Of a DNA stretch of 64,000 bases, positions 48,869 to 56,782 are shown in pieces. The notes beneath the pieces are model-generated. The model saw nothing but the letters and a program-made list of their open reading frames with translations, had not been told where the DNA came from and made no database searches. Position 1 is the stretch's first letter. Every line of letters starts with the position of its first letter. Source of the stretch: DATLGB01 sp038258425 (GTDB lineage: Bacteria > Actinomycetota > Thermoleophilia > Solirubrobacterales > Solirubrobacteraceae); contig JBBSPV010000003.1 of assembly GCA_038258425.1 (NCBI GenBank), positions 62,001 through 126,000 of the forward strand. The letters are read 5' to 3'. Made by a program: the position numbers and the translations under genes.

Positions 48869-49990
48869 GTGGACTCCGCGATCGTCGTCGGCGCCGGGAC
48901 CTTCGGGGCGTCCATCGCCTGGCTGCTGGCCCGCGAGGGTGTCGTCACGACGCTCGTCGACCAGCACGAGCCGGGCGATCCGCGCGCCTCGTCGGGCGGC
49001 GAGACCCGCCTGTACCGCTGCGCCCACGGCGACGAGGCCGACTACACGGCGATGGCCCAGCGGGGGCGGCAGCTGTGGCGCGAGCTCGAGGCCGCCACGG
49101 GCACCGAGCTGCTGCTCGAGCGCGGTGTCGCGTGGTTCGCCCAGCGCCCCGACGGGTGGGAGGCCGCGTCGGAGCGGACGCTGCGCGCGCAGGGCATCCC
49201 GGTGGAGCGCCTGGACCCTGCCGACGCCGGCCGCCGCTTCCCGTCCTTCCGGGGCGACGACCTCGAGTTCGTGCTCTTCGAGCCGGAGGCCGGGGCGATC
49301 CGCGCCGCGGAGGCGGTCCGCGCCCTCGTGGCGGCCGGCCGCGACGAGGGCGTCGTGCTCAAGCGCGGCCGGGCCACGCCGCGGGACGGCGCGGTGGTGC
49401 TCGAGGACGGCACCCGGCTGGCCGCGGGCGCCGTCGTGTGGGCGTGCGGCGGCTGGCTGGGCCAGCTCTTCCCCGGGCTCGTCGACCTGCGCGTCACCCG
49501 TCAGGAGCTGCTCTTCTTCGACGGCGGCGAGGCGTGGGCGGAGGCGTCCGTGCCCTGCTGGGTCGACTACGACCTGGCCGCCTACGGGACGGCCGATCTC
49601 GACGGCCACGGCGTCAAGGCCGCCCCGGACGTCGAGGGCCCGGACCTGCACCCGGACGCCGACCTGCCGCCGGTGAGCCCGGAGGGCGAGGCCGCCGCCC
49701 GGGCCTACGTCGCCCGCCGCTTCCCCGGCCTCGCCGACGCCGCCGTCCGCGAGGCGCGCACGTGCCGCTACGAGCTGACCGCGGACTCGAACTTCATCGC
49801 CGCCGAGCACCCGTCCCTGCCGCGGACGTGGCTCGTGGGCGGGGGCTCGGGACACGGGTTCAAGCACGGCCCGGCGCTGGCCGAGCGCGTTGTCGCCGCG
49901 ATGCGCGGGGCGGACGCGCTGCCGCGGCGCTTCGGGCTGCACGCCCGGCCACCCGGCCGGTCCTTGCGGACCGCGGGCTCCTCGGCCTAG
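48869..49990 (+). CDS. FAD-dependent oxidoreductase (sarcosine oxidase/DAO-like)
   Basis: 373 residues from a GTG. SAIVVGAGTFGASIAWLLA (3-21, Rossmann), DPRASSGGETRLYRCAHGDE (near 39-58) and SGHGFKHGPALAE near 337 are typical of monomeric sarcosine oxidase and N-methyl amino-acid oxidase relatives, which bind FAD covalently through a cysteine in some members. The substrate is not predictable. TAGCTT 7 nt before the GTG suggests a leaderless message. The stop overlaps the end of the HxlR gene by 4 bases. Confidence 0.88.
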   Translation: MDSAIVVGAGTFGASIAWLLAREGVVTTLVDQHEPGDPRASSGGETRLYRCAHGDEADYTAMAQRGRQLWRELEAATGTELLLERGVAWFAQRPDGWEAASERTLRAQGIPVERLDPADAGRRFPSFRGDDLEFVLFEPEAGAIRAAEAVRALVAAGRDEGVVLKRGRATPRDGAVVLEDGTRLAAGAVVWACGGWLGQLFPGLVDLRVTRQELLFFDGGEAWAEASVPCWVDYDLAAYGTADLDGHGVKAAPDVEGPDLHPDADLPPVSPEGEAAARAYVARRFPGLADAAVREARTCRYELTADSNFIAAEHPSLPRTWLVGGGSGHGFKHGPALAERVVAAMRGADALPRRFGLHARPPGRSLRTAGSSA

Positions 49991-50646
49991 GTGACGGGCT
50001 CGGGCAGCGGGAAGAGCCCGAGGAAGCGGGTGGCGGCCGCCTCGTCGCCCGCCAGGCGCAGCTCGCCCGCGGCCAGGGCCTCGGTCAGCCCGCGACGGCC
50101 GTGGGCGACGGCGAGCACCGTCCCGGCGCTGCCCTCGACGACGGCGTCCGGGTCCGCGACGGCTCCGCGCTCGATCCGGAAGCGGCCGTCGGCCACCTCG
50201 GCGTCGAAGGTCTGGTCGTCGAGGCGCAGCTCGAGGCGGGCGTCGAAGCCGGCGGCTCGGACCGGGTCGAACAGCGTCCGCAGAGAGAGGATGTGCGCGT
50301 CGAAGCTCATGCCGACCTCCTCCTCGGGCATCGGCAGCCGGGCGCCCCAGCGGCCGAGGGCGACGACGACGGGCTCGAGCTCCAGTCCGCGGGGGGTCAG
50401 CTCGTAGACCTGCGAGGCCGCCGGCGGCGGCAGCGTGCGGCGGCGCAGGAGGCCCGCGTCGGCGAGCTCGCGCAGGCGCTGGGAGAGCACGTCGGGACCG
50501 ATGTGGGGCAGCCCGGCGCGGAGGTCGGTGAACCGCTTGGGGCCGAGCAGCAGCTCCCGCACGACCATGAGCGCCCAGCGCTCCCCGACGATGTCGAGGG
50601 CCCGGGCGGTGCCGCACACGTCCCCGTAGGTGCGCTTGCCGGCCAT
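49987..50646 (-). CDS. HxlR-family transcriptional regulator with SCP2-like C-terminal domain
   Basis: 219 residues. The winged helix (about 8-100) has CGTARALDIVGERWALMVVR (first Cys at 11, redox or ligand sensor in some members), FTDLRAGLPHIGPDVLSQRL and LADAGLLRR. The C-terminal half (about 120-215) reads as a sterol-carrier-like domain. It is divergent from an MFS pump; HxlR proteins usually control the gene next door, so it probably regulates that pump. TTGAAA and TAGACT, 18 bp apart, form its promoter, with the ATG 7 nt after the -10. Confidence 0.88.
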   Translation of the reverse strand: MAGKRTYGDVCGTARALDIVGERWALMVVRELLLGPKRFTDLRAGLPHIGPDVLSQRLRELADAGLLRRRTLPPPAASQVYELTPRGLELEPVVVALGRWGARLPMPEEEVGMSFDAHILSLRTLFDPVRAAGFDARLELRLDDQTFDAEVADGRFRIERGAVADPDAVVEGSAGTVLAVAHGRRGLTEALAAGELRLAGDEAAATRFLGLFPLPEPVT

Positions 50647-50726
50647 GGCGCCCAGTCTAGCGGGATCTCAGTCGGCCTTTCAAAGTTTATAGTTGGATTT
50701 TCCAATCAGCGTGCTAGGTTGTCGGC
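50647..50726. promoter_or_regulatory. Divergent hxlR / MFS promoters with a central AT-rich palindrome
   Basis: The most AT-rich stretch nearby. Plus strand: TTGGAT (50693-50698)-N16-TAGGTT (50715-50720), 6 nt before the MFS ATG. Minus strand: TTGAAA (complement of 50678-50683)-N18-TAGACT (complement of 50654-50659), 7 nt before the hxlR ATG. TTGGA-TTT-TCCAA (50693-50705) overlaps the MFS -35 and is a natural operator for the HxlR protein. Confidence 0.65.
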
Positions 50727-52211
50727 ATGACCACTGAGACCGACACCTCGACCGCCGGCGACCGCCGTCGCTGGGCGGCGCTCTACGTCCTCTGCGCGGG
50801 CATGCTGATGATCGTCCTGGACGCGACGATCGTGAACGTCGCCCTGCCGTCCATCCAGGACGATCTCGGCTTCTCCCAGAGCAGCCTGGCCTGGGTGGTC
50901 AACGCCTATCTGATCGCCTTCGGCGGGCTCCTGCTGCTCGCGGGCCGGATCGGCGACCTGATCGGCCAGCGCCGCATCTTCCTGATCGGGCTGGCGATCT
51001 TCACCGCCGCCTCGCTGCTGTGCGCCGTCGCCCCGAGCCAGGGCCTGCTGATCGCCGCCCGCTTCGTCCAGGGCGTCGGCGGCGCGCTGACCTCCGCCGT
51101 GATCCTCGGCATGATCGTCACGATGTTCCCGCAGCCGCGGGAGCAGGCGAAGGCGATCGGCGTGTTCGGCTTCGTCGCCTCGGCCGGCGGCTCCATCGGC
51201 CTGCTCGCGGGCGGCGTGCTGACCGAGGCCATCAACTGGCACTGGATCTTCTTCATCAACCTCCCCGTGGGCATCGTCACCGCGACCCTCGCCCTGCGGC
51301 TCATCGAGCGCCGCGAGGGCCTCGGCCTGCGCGCCGGCGCCGACCTCCCGGGCGCGGTGCTGCTCACCGCCGGCCTGATGCTCGGCGTCTACACGATCCT
51401 CGAGGTCGGCGAGCGGGGGTGGGGCTCGGCCCCGACGCTGGGGCTCGGGGCCGTCGCCGTCGCCCTGCTGGCCGCCTTCGTCGCGCGCCAGGCCCGGGTC
51501 GCGCAGCCGCTGATGCCGCTGCGCCTGTTCCGCTCGCGCAACGTCACGGGCGCCAACGTCGTCCAGGCGCTGCTCGTGGTCGGCATGTTCGGCATGTTCT
51601 TCCTCGGCGCCCTGTACCTCCAGCGGATCCTCGGCTACGACCCGCTCCAGGTCGGGCTGGCCTTCCTGCCCTCCACGCTCGTCATGGGCGCGATGTCGCT
51701 GCGCTTCTCCGGCCCCCTGAGCGTGCGCTTCGGCCCGCGGGCGACCCTGCTGCCGAGCCTCGTGGCCATGGGCGCCGGGATGCTGCTGTTCGCCCGCACG
51801 CCGGTGGACGGGACGTTCGTGACCGACGTGCTGCCGCCCATGGTGCTCATCGGCTTCGGCGCGGGCCTCGGCTTCCCGGCGCTGATGACGCTCGCCATGT
51901 CCGGGGCGACACCGAGCGACTCGGGCCTGGCCTCCGGCCTCGTGAACACGAGCGTGCAGGTCGGCGGCGCCATCGGCCTGGCCGTGCTCGCGACGCTCGC
52001 CACGGAGCGCACCGGCGCCCGGCTCGCCGACGGCGCCTCGGCCGCCACGGCCTTGAACGCCGGCTTCCACCTCGCCTACCTCATCGGCGCGGCGCTGGCG
52101 GCGGTCGCCTTCGTCATCGCCGTCGCGGTCCTGCGGTCGCCGGCGCCGGCGCCGGCGGAGGCGCAGGCGCCTGCCCAGGCCGGATCCGAGGCGGAGCCGG
52201 TCTACGCCTGA
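50727..52211 (+). CDS. DHA2-family MFS efflux pump (14 TMS), EmrB/QacA type
   Basis: 494 residues, about 14 helices. VLDATIVNVALPSIQDDLGF (helix 1), AGRIGDLIGQRRIF (motif A), RFVQGVGGALTSAVILGMIV and SAGGSIGLLAGGVLTEAINW (motif C) are clear DHA2 marks. The pump probably exports a toxic small molecule in exchange for protons. It lies opposite an HxlR regulator with shared promoters, a common pattern for inducible resistance. The C-terminal tail (APAPAEAQAPAQAGSEAE) is low complexity. Confidence 0.92.
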   Translation: MTTETDTSTAGDRRRWAALYVLCAGMLMIVLDATIVNVALPSIQDDLGFSQSSLAWVVNAYLIAFGGLLLLAGRIGDLIGQRRIFLIGLAIFTAASLLCAVAPSQGLLIAARFVQGVGGALTSAVILGMIVTMFPQPREQAKAIGVFGFVASAGGSIGLLAGGVLTEAINWHWIFFINLPVGIVTATLALRLIERREGLGLRAGADLPGAVLLTAGLMLGVYTILEVGERGWGSAPTLGLGAVAVALLAAFVARQARVAQPLMPLRLFRSRNVTGANVVQALLVVGMFGMFFLGALYLQRILGYDPLQVGLAFLPSTLVMGAMSLRFSGPLSVRFGPRATLLPSLVAMGAGMLLFARTPVDGTFVTDVLPPMVLIGFGAGLGFPALMTLAMSGATPSDSGLASGLVNTSVQVGGAIGLAVLATLATERTGARLADGASAATALNAGFHLAYLIGAALAAVAFVIAVAVLRSPAPAPAEAQAPAQAGSEAEPVYA

Positions 52212-52236
52212 GGGACGGACCGGTCCCCAGCGGCCG

Positions 52237-52356
52237 GCGCCGCCGCGGACCCGGCGTCAGGCGTCGCCGCGGACCGGGCGTCAGGCGTCGCCGCGGACCG
52301 GGCGTCAGTCGTCGCCGCGGACCCGGCGTCAGGCGTCGCCGCGGACTGGGCGTCAG
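52237..52356. repeat. Five tandem copies of a 24-bp unit
   Basis: Five head-to-tail 24-bp units, starting at 52237, 52261, 52285, 52309 and 52333. Each begins GCGTCGCCGCGGAC (with small changes) and ends GGCGTCAG; units 2 and 3 are identical. There are no spacers, so it is not CRISPR. The unit end GCGTCAG is also the left arm of the dispersed inverted repeat that follows at once. Together they fill the 303-base gap between the convergent MFS and SMP-30 genes; no gene is seen there. Confidence 0.9.
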
Positions 52357-52470
52357 TCGCCGAGCGGTCGCCAGAGCGACCACGACGCGACTCGCGCCCC
52401 GCCGTCCGTACCCACCCCCGGAGCGTCAGTCGCGATCTGGTCGCCAGGGCGGCCATCACGCGACTGCCGC
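52350..52470. repeat. Two copies of the GCGTCAGTCG inverted-repeat element
   Basis: Copy one: left arm GCGTCAGTCGC (52350-52360), inner GGTCGC and GCGACC (52366-52371, 52376-52381), right arm near 52387-52397. Copy two: GCGTCAGTCGC (52423-52433), inner CTGGTCGCCAGGGC, right arm GCGACTGCCGC (52460-52470, one mismatch). Same family as 1320-1441 and 15505-15551. Here they could serve as terminators between convergent genes. Confidence 0.75.
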
Positions 52471-52514
52471 CCTGCCGGTCGGCGGCCGCGCCCGTGGCGG
52501 ATTCGCACGCCGGC

Positions 52515-53417
52515 CTACGGCAGGCCGGCGTGCGGGACGTCGACCTCCGTGGTGAGCAGCACCGCCTCGCCCGCGCCCGCGCGGTTGTGCGCGAAGAAGT
52601 CCGGCGCGGCGCACATGAGCAGCGTCGTCCCGTCCGGGCCGCCGAGCTGGCAGGCGAAGATCCCGAGCCCCTCCGGCGCCGGGACCTCGTCCACGACGTC
52701 GCCGCCGGGCGCGGCGCGGGCGCAGCGGCTCCCGACCGCGTCGGCGAACCAGATGTGGCCCTCGGCGTCCAGCGAGCACCCGTCGGGCGCGACGCGCAGG
52801 CCGCCGAGCATCTCCTCGGCGCTGTCGGCGACCGGCGGCGTCTCGGCGAACTGGGCCCAGACCCGGCGGTCGGTCAGGGACCCGTCCTCGGCGACGGTGA
52901 AGGCCGTGTAGCGGTTGCCGGCCGTCTCCCCCACGATCATGGACAGGCCGTCCGGGGTGATCACCGTGCCGTTGGGGAAGTAGAGGTCCTCGGCGACCAC
53001 TGTGACCGTGCCGTCGGGGTCCACGCGCGTGAGCGAGCCGAGCCCCGGCGTCCCCATGGCCATGAGGTCGAAGCCGAAGTCGCCGCAGTAGGCGCGGCCC
53101 TGGTCGTCGACCACGAGGTCGTTGAGGTGCCCGCCGCAGTACGGCGTGAGGTCGGCGTGCTCGGTCACCGCGCCGTCCGGGTCACGCCTGAGCAGCCTGT
53201 GGTCGGTCATGGAGACCACGAGCATCGAGCCGTCGGGCATCCAGCCGAGCCCGGACGGCTGACCCTTCACCTCCATGACCGTCTCCGCAGCCCCGTCGGC
53301 ATCGACGGCCTGGACGACGTGGTTGTAGAAGTCCGAGAACCACCAGCGTCCGGACTGGAAGCGTGGTCCCTCGTAGAAGTCGCCGCCTCGCAGCAGCTCG
53401 TGCAGCTCTCGTGCCAT
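52515..53417 (-). CDS. SMP-30/gluconolactonase-like beta-propeller protein
   Basis: 300 residues. EGPRFQSGRWWFSDFYNHVV (near 16, metal-binding Glu), QPSGLGWMPDG, GGHLNDLVVDDQGRAYCGDF (Asn/Asp) and FPNGTVITPDGLSM (Asn) match the four-blade metal site of the SMP-30 lactonase family. Reactions in this family include sugar and other lactone hydrolysis; the substrate is unknown. TAGGTT sits 6 nt before the ATG. It is divergent from the tocopherol-cyclase-like gene with 18 bases between starts. Confidence 0.88.
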   Translation of the reverse strand: MARELHELLRGGDFYEGPRFQSGRWWFSDFYNHVVQAVDADGAAETVMEVKGQPSGLGWMPDGSMLVVSMTDHRLLRRDPDGAVTEHADLTPYCGGHLNDLVVDDQGRAYCGDFGFDLMAMGTPGLGSLTRVDPDGTVTVVAEDLYFPNGTVITPDGLSMIVGETAGNRYTAFTVAEDGSLTDRRVWAQFAETPPVADSAEEMLGGLRVAPDGCSLDAEGHIWFADAVGSRCARAAPGGDVVDEVPAPEGLGIFACQLGGPDGTTLLMCAAPDFFAHNRAGAGEAVLLTTEVDVPHAGLP

Positions 53418-53435
53418 TCCGCGAACCTACCCCCC

Positions 53436-54401
53436 GTGCCTGAGCGCATGCTGCGGGCCTACCGGCGCATGGGGGCGGACCCGCCCTGGAGCGATCCGGC
53501 GGCCGCCCACGGGATCGGGATGGAGGGCTACTACTGGCGCTTCACGGACGCCGCCACCCGACGGGTCGTCGTCGTCCTGTGCGGCGCGTGCCGCGCGCCC
53601 GGCGGCGCCTGGGCGCTCGTCGCGGTGGCCACCGACGCCGGCCCGGGCGCGCGCCGCGTGCACCAGGCGATCGTGCCGGAGTGCCGGCTGGACCCCGGCC
53701 GCCTCGGCGTCGAGGCCGGCGACGTGCTGCGCGCCGACGAGCGCGGCCTGCGCGTGCGCCTGGGCGGCGTCGCGCTCGAGGCTGCGCTCGAGGTCGTGCT
53801 GCCATGGCCGCGCCGCTGGCTCGGGGGCCTCGGGCCCGCCCAGCTCGTCCCCGGGCTCGGGCAGTACTGGCACCCCCACCTCCCGCTCGCCGCCGCGCGC
53901 GGGGTCCTCGAGGTCGACGGCGAGACGTGGTCGCTGGACGGCTGGCGGGCCTACGCGGAGAAGAACTGGGGCTCGCGCTTCGCCGGGCACTGGTGGTGGG
54001 GGCAGGCGCACGACCTCGGCGCCGACGCGGCGTCCGTCGCCTTCGCCGGCGGGCGGCTGGTGGTCGGGGCGCCGACCGCGCTCGTCGTCGCCCTGGAGCC
54101 GGGCCGGGTCCTGCGCCTGGCACCGCCGCTGGCCCACGTGGTCACCGCGAGCGCGCCGGGGCGCTGGCGGGTCCGCGCCCGCGGGCCGGTGCACGAGGTG
54201 GAGCTCGAGGCGGAGGCCGAACCCGGGGCGGCGCACGTACTGCCCGTGCCGGTGGTGGCCGAGCGCCGGGCCGTCGCGCGCTCACACCAGCACCTCGCGG
54301 GGCGCCTGGCGGTCGTCGTGCGCCGCGGCCGGCGGGTGCTGTGGCGCGGGGAGACCGAGCTCGCCGGTCTCGAGCGCGGGACGCCGCTGGACGGGTGCTA
54401 G
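53436..54401 (+). CDS. Tocopherol cyclase family protein (VTE1-like)
   Basis: 321 residues from a GTG (an ATG at 53448 is possible). The plant and cyanobacterial enzyme closes the chromanol ring of tocopherols. Family marks are GMEGYYWRFTDAATRRVVVV (near 30), GLGQYWHPHLPLA (near 146), the signature YAEKNWGSRFAGHWWWGQAH (near 173) and the beta-rich remainder. YAEKNWG and the W-W-Q cluster are the strongest evidence. It lies near an MPBQ-methyltransferase-like gene and a homogentisate-prenyltransferase-like gene, which supports a tocochromanol role over a generic lipocalin-like one. The stop overlaps the next convergent gene by 4 bases. Confidence 0.8.
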   Translation: MPERMLRAYRRMGADPPWSDPAAAHGIGMEGYYWRFTDAATRRVVVVLCGACRAPGGAWALVAVATDAGPGARRVHQAIVPECRLDPGRLGVEAGDVLRADERGLRVRLGGVALEAALEVVLPWPRRWLGGLGPAQLVPGLGQYWHPHLPLAAARGVLEVDGETWSLDGWRAYAEKNWGSRFAGHWWWGQAHDLGADAASVAFAGGRLVVGAPTALVVALEPGRVLRLAPPLAHVVTASAPGRWRVRARGPVHEVELEAEAEPGAAHVLPVPVVAERRAVARSHQHLAGRLAVVVRRGRRVLWRGETELAGLERGTPLDGC

Positions 54402-55372
54402 CGAACGCAGGGAACGAGGATGAGCGACCCGCCGGTGTCGCCGAAGGGGTCGGGCGCGTACCGGGTGCAGACGGTCGGCACGCCGCCCCCGCCCCCGCTG
54501 CCCCCACCGCCCCGCGACGGGCCCGACCGCAGGCGGACCTGCGGGCGCGCGACGAGGCGCCCGGACCGGGCGACGATCCGCAGCCTGGTGACCGGGCGGG
54601 CACGCCGGCTGAGCCGTACGGAGACGCGAACCGTCTTGCGGGCCCCCGCGGCGAGCCGGCGCACGGTCCGCTTGCGCGGTTTCACCGACAGCCCGCGCGC
54701 ACGGCTCAGGCTCAGCTTCACGCCGCGCGCGGCTCCGTCGCCGGTGTTGCTTAGTGTCACAGCGATCGACCGCTTGACGCCGGGCCGCAGACGCGTGGGC
54801 ACGCGCTTGACGCGCAGGGTCAGCGCCGGCTTGCCGCGCAGGTCGACCGGCCCGGCAGCGTCGTAGACGTTGGCCGGGTTGCCGGGCTCCGAGAGCACCG
54901 CCACGACGCAGTCGAAGCGCTGGCCGGCAAGGGCGCGAGCCTTCGCGGTGAAGGACTGGACCGCCTCGTCGGCGCCGCGCTTGTCGGCGTCGCCGCGGGC
55001 GGCGGCCGGGGCGCCGGCCGCGTCCAGGCGCAGCCAGCTCGCCCCGGATTCGTCGGTGTAGGAGCCGAAGACCCCCGCGGGGTAGCCGTCGCAGCCGGTG
55101 GGCGTGCGACGGCCGGCGGCGAACGTCAGAAAGCTCCGCGCTCCCGCCGGCGCCTGCCGCAGGCGGATCGCACCGGACAGCATCCCGGTCCGGCGGTCGT
55201 AATCCAGCGTCATCGCCGTCAGGTCGTGCGCCGGGTTGCCATCCGCGGCATCTCCCGCGGGGTCGCTCGTGCTGGCGACGAAGTTGGCCCGGGCCGGGGA
55301 GGTCACACAGGCCAGCAGGACGATCGCGGCCGCCGCGGCGAAGCTCCCCGGCAGGCGATGGCCGCGTCGCAT
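54398..55372 (-). CDS. Secreted protein with NEW3-type beta-sandwich domain
   Basis: 324 residues. A signal peptide (about 1-29, ending PARA) is followed by a first domain that begins NFVASTSDPAGDAADGNPAH. A second beta-sandwich (about 190-275) contains RLRPGVKRSIAVTLSNTGDG and LAAGARKTVRVSVRLSRRAR, as in NEW3/CARDB-type adhesion or scaffold domains. A Gly-rich linker (GGGGSGGGGG) leads to a short Cys-containing C-terminus. Such proteins are frequent in Solirubrobacterales-like genomes; the function is unknown and no link to the tocopherol genes is evident. Confidence 0.72.
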   Translation of the reverse strand: MRRGHRLPGSFAAAAAIVLLACVTSPARANFVASTSDPAGDAADGNPAHDLTAMTLDYDRRTGMLSGAIRLRQAPAGARSFLTFAAGRRTPTGCDGYPAGVFGSYTDESGASWLRLDAAGAPAAARGDADKRGADEAVQSFTAKARALAGQRFDCVVAVLSEPGNPANVYDAAGPVDLRGKPALTLRVKRVPTRLRPGVKRSIAVTLSNTGDGAARGVKLSLSRARGLSVKPRKRTVRRLAAGARKTVRVSVRLSRRARPVTRLRIVARSGRLVARPQVRLRSGPSRGGGGSGGGGGVPTVCTRYAPDPFGDTGGSLILVPCVR

Positions 55373-55385
55373 CGGACGGACGCTA

Positions 55386-55931
55386 TCAACGGCCGGCCTC
55401 CGCGCGGCGCTGGGCGACGACCAGGGGCTCGGCGCCGATCAGCCGCTCGAAGGTCCCGACGAGGGCCCACAGGCTGCGCATGCGCAGGGCGGCGGCGCGG
55501 TCGACCGCCTCCACGCGGGCGTCCGAGACGAGCTCCGCGCGACGTCCGTCCGGGGTCGGCCGCGTCCAGTGGGCGAAGAGGACGCGGACGGTGCCCGGCT
55601 CGGCCCAGGCCTGGAAGTCCTCCGGCCCGCTCAGCCGCGGGTAGTCGCGCTGCACCGTCCAGATCCGGCCGCACAGGCCCGACAGCGACCAGGTCTCGCC
55701 GGCCTCGAGCTCGGTGAACGGGTAGCGGCGGAACAGCGCGTGGAAGGTCAGCTCCCCCGGCGTGTCGGGGATCCGCCAGCGGACGAGCCGGCCGAGCGTC
55801 CGCGTGTCGTCGAGGCGCACGCTGCGCGCCGCCTCCCACAGCCGCGCCGGATCCGCGTCGACGACGCGGCGGTGGTAGCTGCGGACCGTCGGCTCGCCCG
55901 CCCAGCGCTCCATGGCGTCCTCGACCGTCAT
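55386..55931 (-). CDS. Hypothetical protein, SRPBCC/DUF2867-like
   Basis: 181 residues from the ATG at 55931, preceded by CAGGAG. RSYHRRVVDADPARLWEAAR opens a strand-helix pattern seen in START/SRPBCC or DUF2867 proteins, and GETWSLSGLCGRIW and AHWTRPTPDGRRAELVSDARV continue it. These folds bind hydrophobic ligands such as lipids or quinones. It lies between the cyclase and methyltransferase genes, on the opposite strand and divergent from the methyltransferase with 44 bases between, so a role with prenylquinone ligands is possible but unproven. Confidence 0.65.
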   Translation of the reverse strand: MTVEDAMERWAGEPTVRSYHRRVVDADPARLWEAARSVRLDDTRTLGRLVRWRIPDTPGELTFHALFRRYPFTELEAGETWSLSGLCGRIWTVQRDYPRLSGPEDFQAWAEPGTVRVLFAHWTRPTPDGRRAELVSDARVEAVDRAAALRMRSLWALVGTFERLIGAEPLVVAQRRAEAGR

Positions 55932-55975
55932 CTCCTGGCGCGCTCTACCCGGGGAAGCTGGGTACCCCCACCGAC

Positions 55976-56773
55976 ATGGCGCGCCTGATCCAGCACAAGT
56001 CGGAGGCCTTCTGGTTCTACCGCTTCGTCTCCCCGCTCTACGACCGCTGGGTGAACCCGCTGTTCTGGACGGCGCCCATGCGCACCCGGGCGCTGGAGCT
56101 GGCCCGGCTCGACGACCCGGGCCTGGAGGTCGTCGACGTCGGCGCCGGGACGGGGTTCTCGACGGAGGGGATCGTCGAGCGGGTGGACGCGGGCGGCGTG
56201 ACGCTGCTCGACCAGAGCCCGCACCAGCTCGGCCGGGCACGGGCCAAGCCGGCGCTGCGCGACTGCACGGTGGTCGAGGGCGACGCGGAGGCGCTGCCCT
56301 TCGACACGGACCGCTTCGACCGCTACGTGTCCTGCGGCTCGATCGAGTACTGGCCGGACCCGCAGGCCGCCTTCGCCGAGGCGTACCGGGTGCTCAAGCC
56401 GGGCGGCGTCGCGTGCGTCGTCGGTCCGCTGCCGCCGGAGCGACCGCTGGCCCGGCGCCTGGCGGACCTCTGGATGCTCTTCCCGGCCGAGCGTGACTAC
56501 CGGGAGTGGATGACCGCCGCCGGCTTCGAGGACGTGCGGCTGGAGTACGTCGCCCCGGACTGGACCGCGCAGCGCTACGGGATCTCGATCGCCGGCGTCA
56601 AGCCGGGCGCGGGCCCGTCGCCGGCGGCCGGCGCGGTGGCGCGCGAGTCGGTGCGCGAGCCGATGACGGCGCGGCGGTGGGCGCGCTGGGTCGCCGGCTC
56701 GGCGGCCGGGGCGGTGTTCGTGCCGATCGGCGCGGTCGCCAGCCTGGTGTCCCGCCGGCGCGCTCGGGGCTGA
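55976..56773 (+). CDS. MPBQ/MSBQ-type methyltransferase (plant VTE3-like)
   Basis: 265 residues. The N-terminus LIQHKSEAFWFYRFVSPLYD, the SAM site VVDVGAGTGFSTEGIVERV (near 50), TLLDQSPHQLGRA and GSIEYWPDPQAAFAEAYRVL follow the Arabidopsis VTE3 sequence nearly block for block, and DLWMLFPAERDYREWMTAAG continues it. VTE3 methylates 2-methyl-6-phytyl- or -solanyl-benzoquinol. The C-terminus (WVAGSAAGAVFVPIGAVASL) is a single hydrophobic anchor, as in the plant enzyme. It is followed after 9 bases by a homogentisate-prenyltransferase-like gene. A related quinone methyltransferase activity remains possible. Confidence 0.85.
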   Translation: MARLIQHKSEAFWFYRFVSPLYDRWVNPLFWTAPMRTRALELARLDDPGLEVVDVGAGTGFSTEGIVERVDAGGVTLLDQSPHQLGRARAKPALRDCTVVEGDAEALPFDTDRFDRYVSCGSIEYWPDPQAAFAEAYRVLKPGGVACVVGPLPPERPLARRLADLWMLFPAERDYREWMTAAGFEDVRLEYVAPDWTAQRYGISIAGVKPGAGPSPAAGAVARESVREPMTARRWARWVAGSAAGAVFVPIGAVASLVSRRRARG

Positions 56774-56782
56774 GCGAGCCGG

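Noticed and set aside
52237..52356. A CRISPR-like repeat array.
   Set aside because: Units are contiguous without spacers and no cas genes are in the window.
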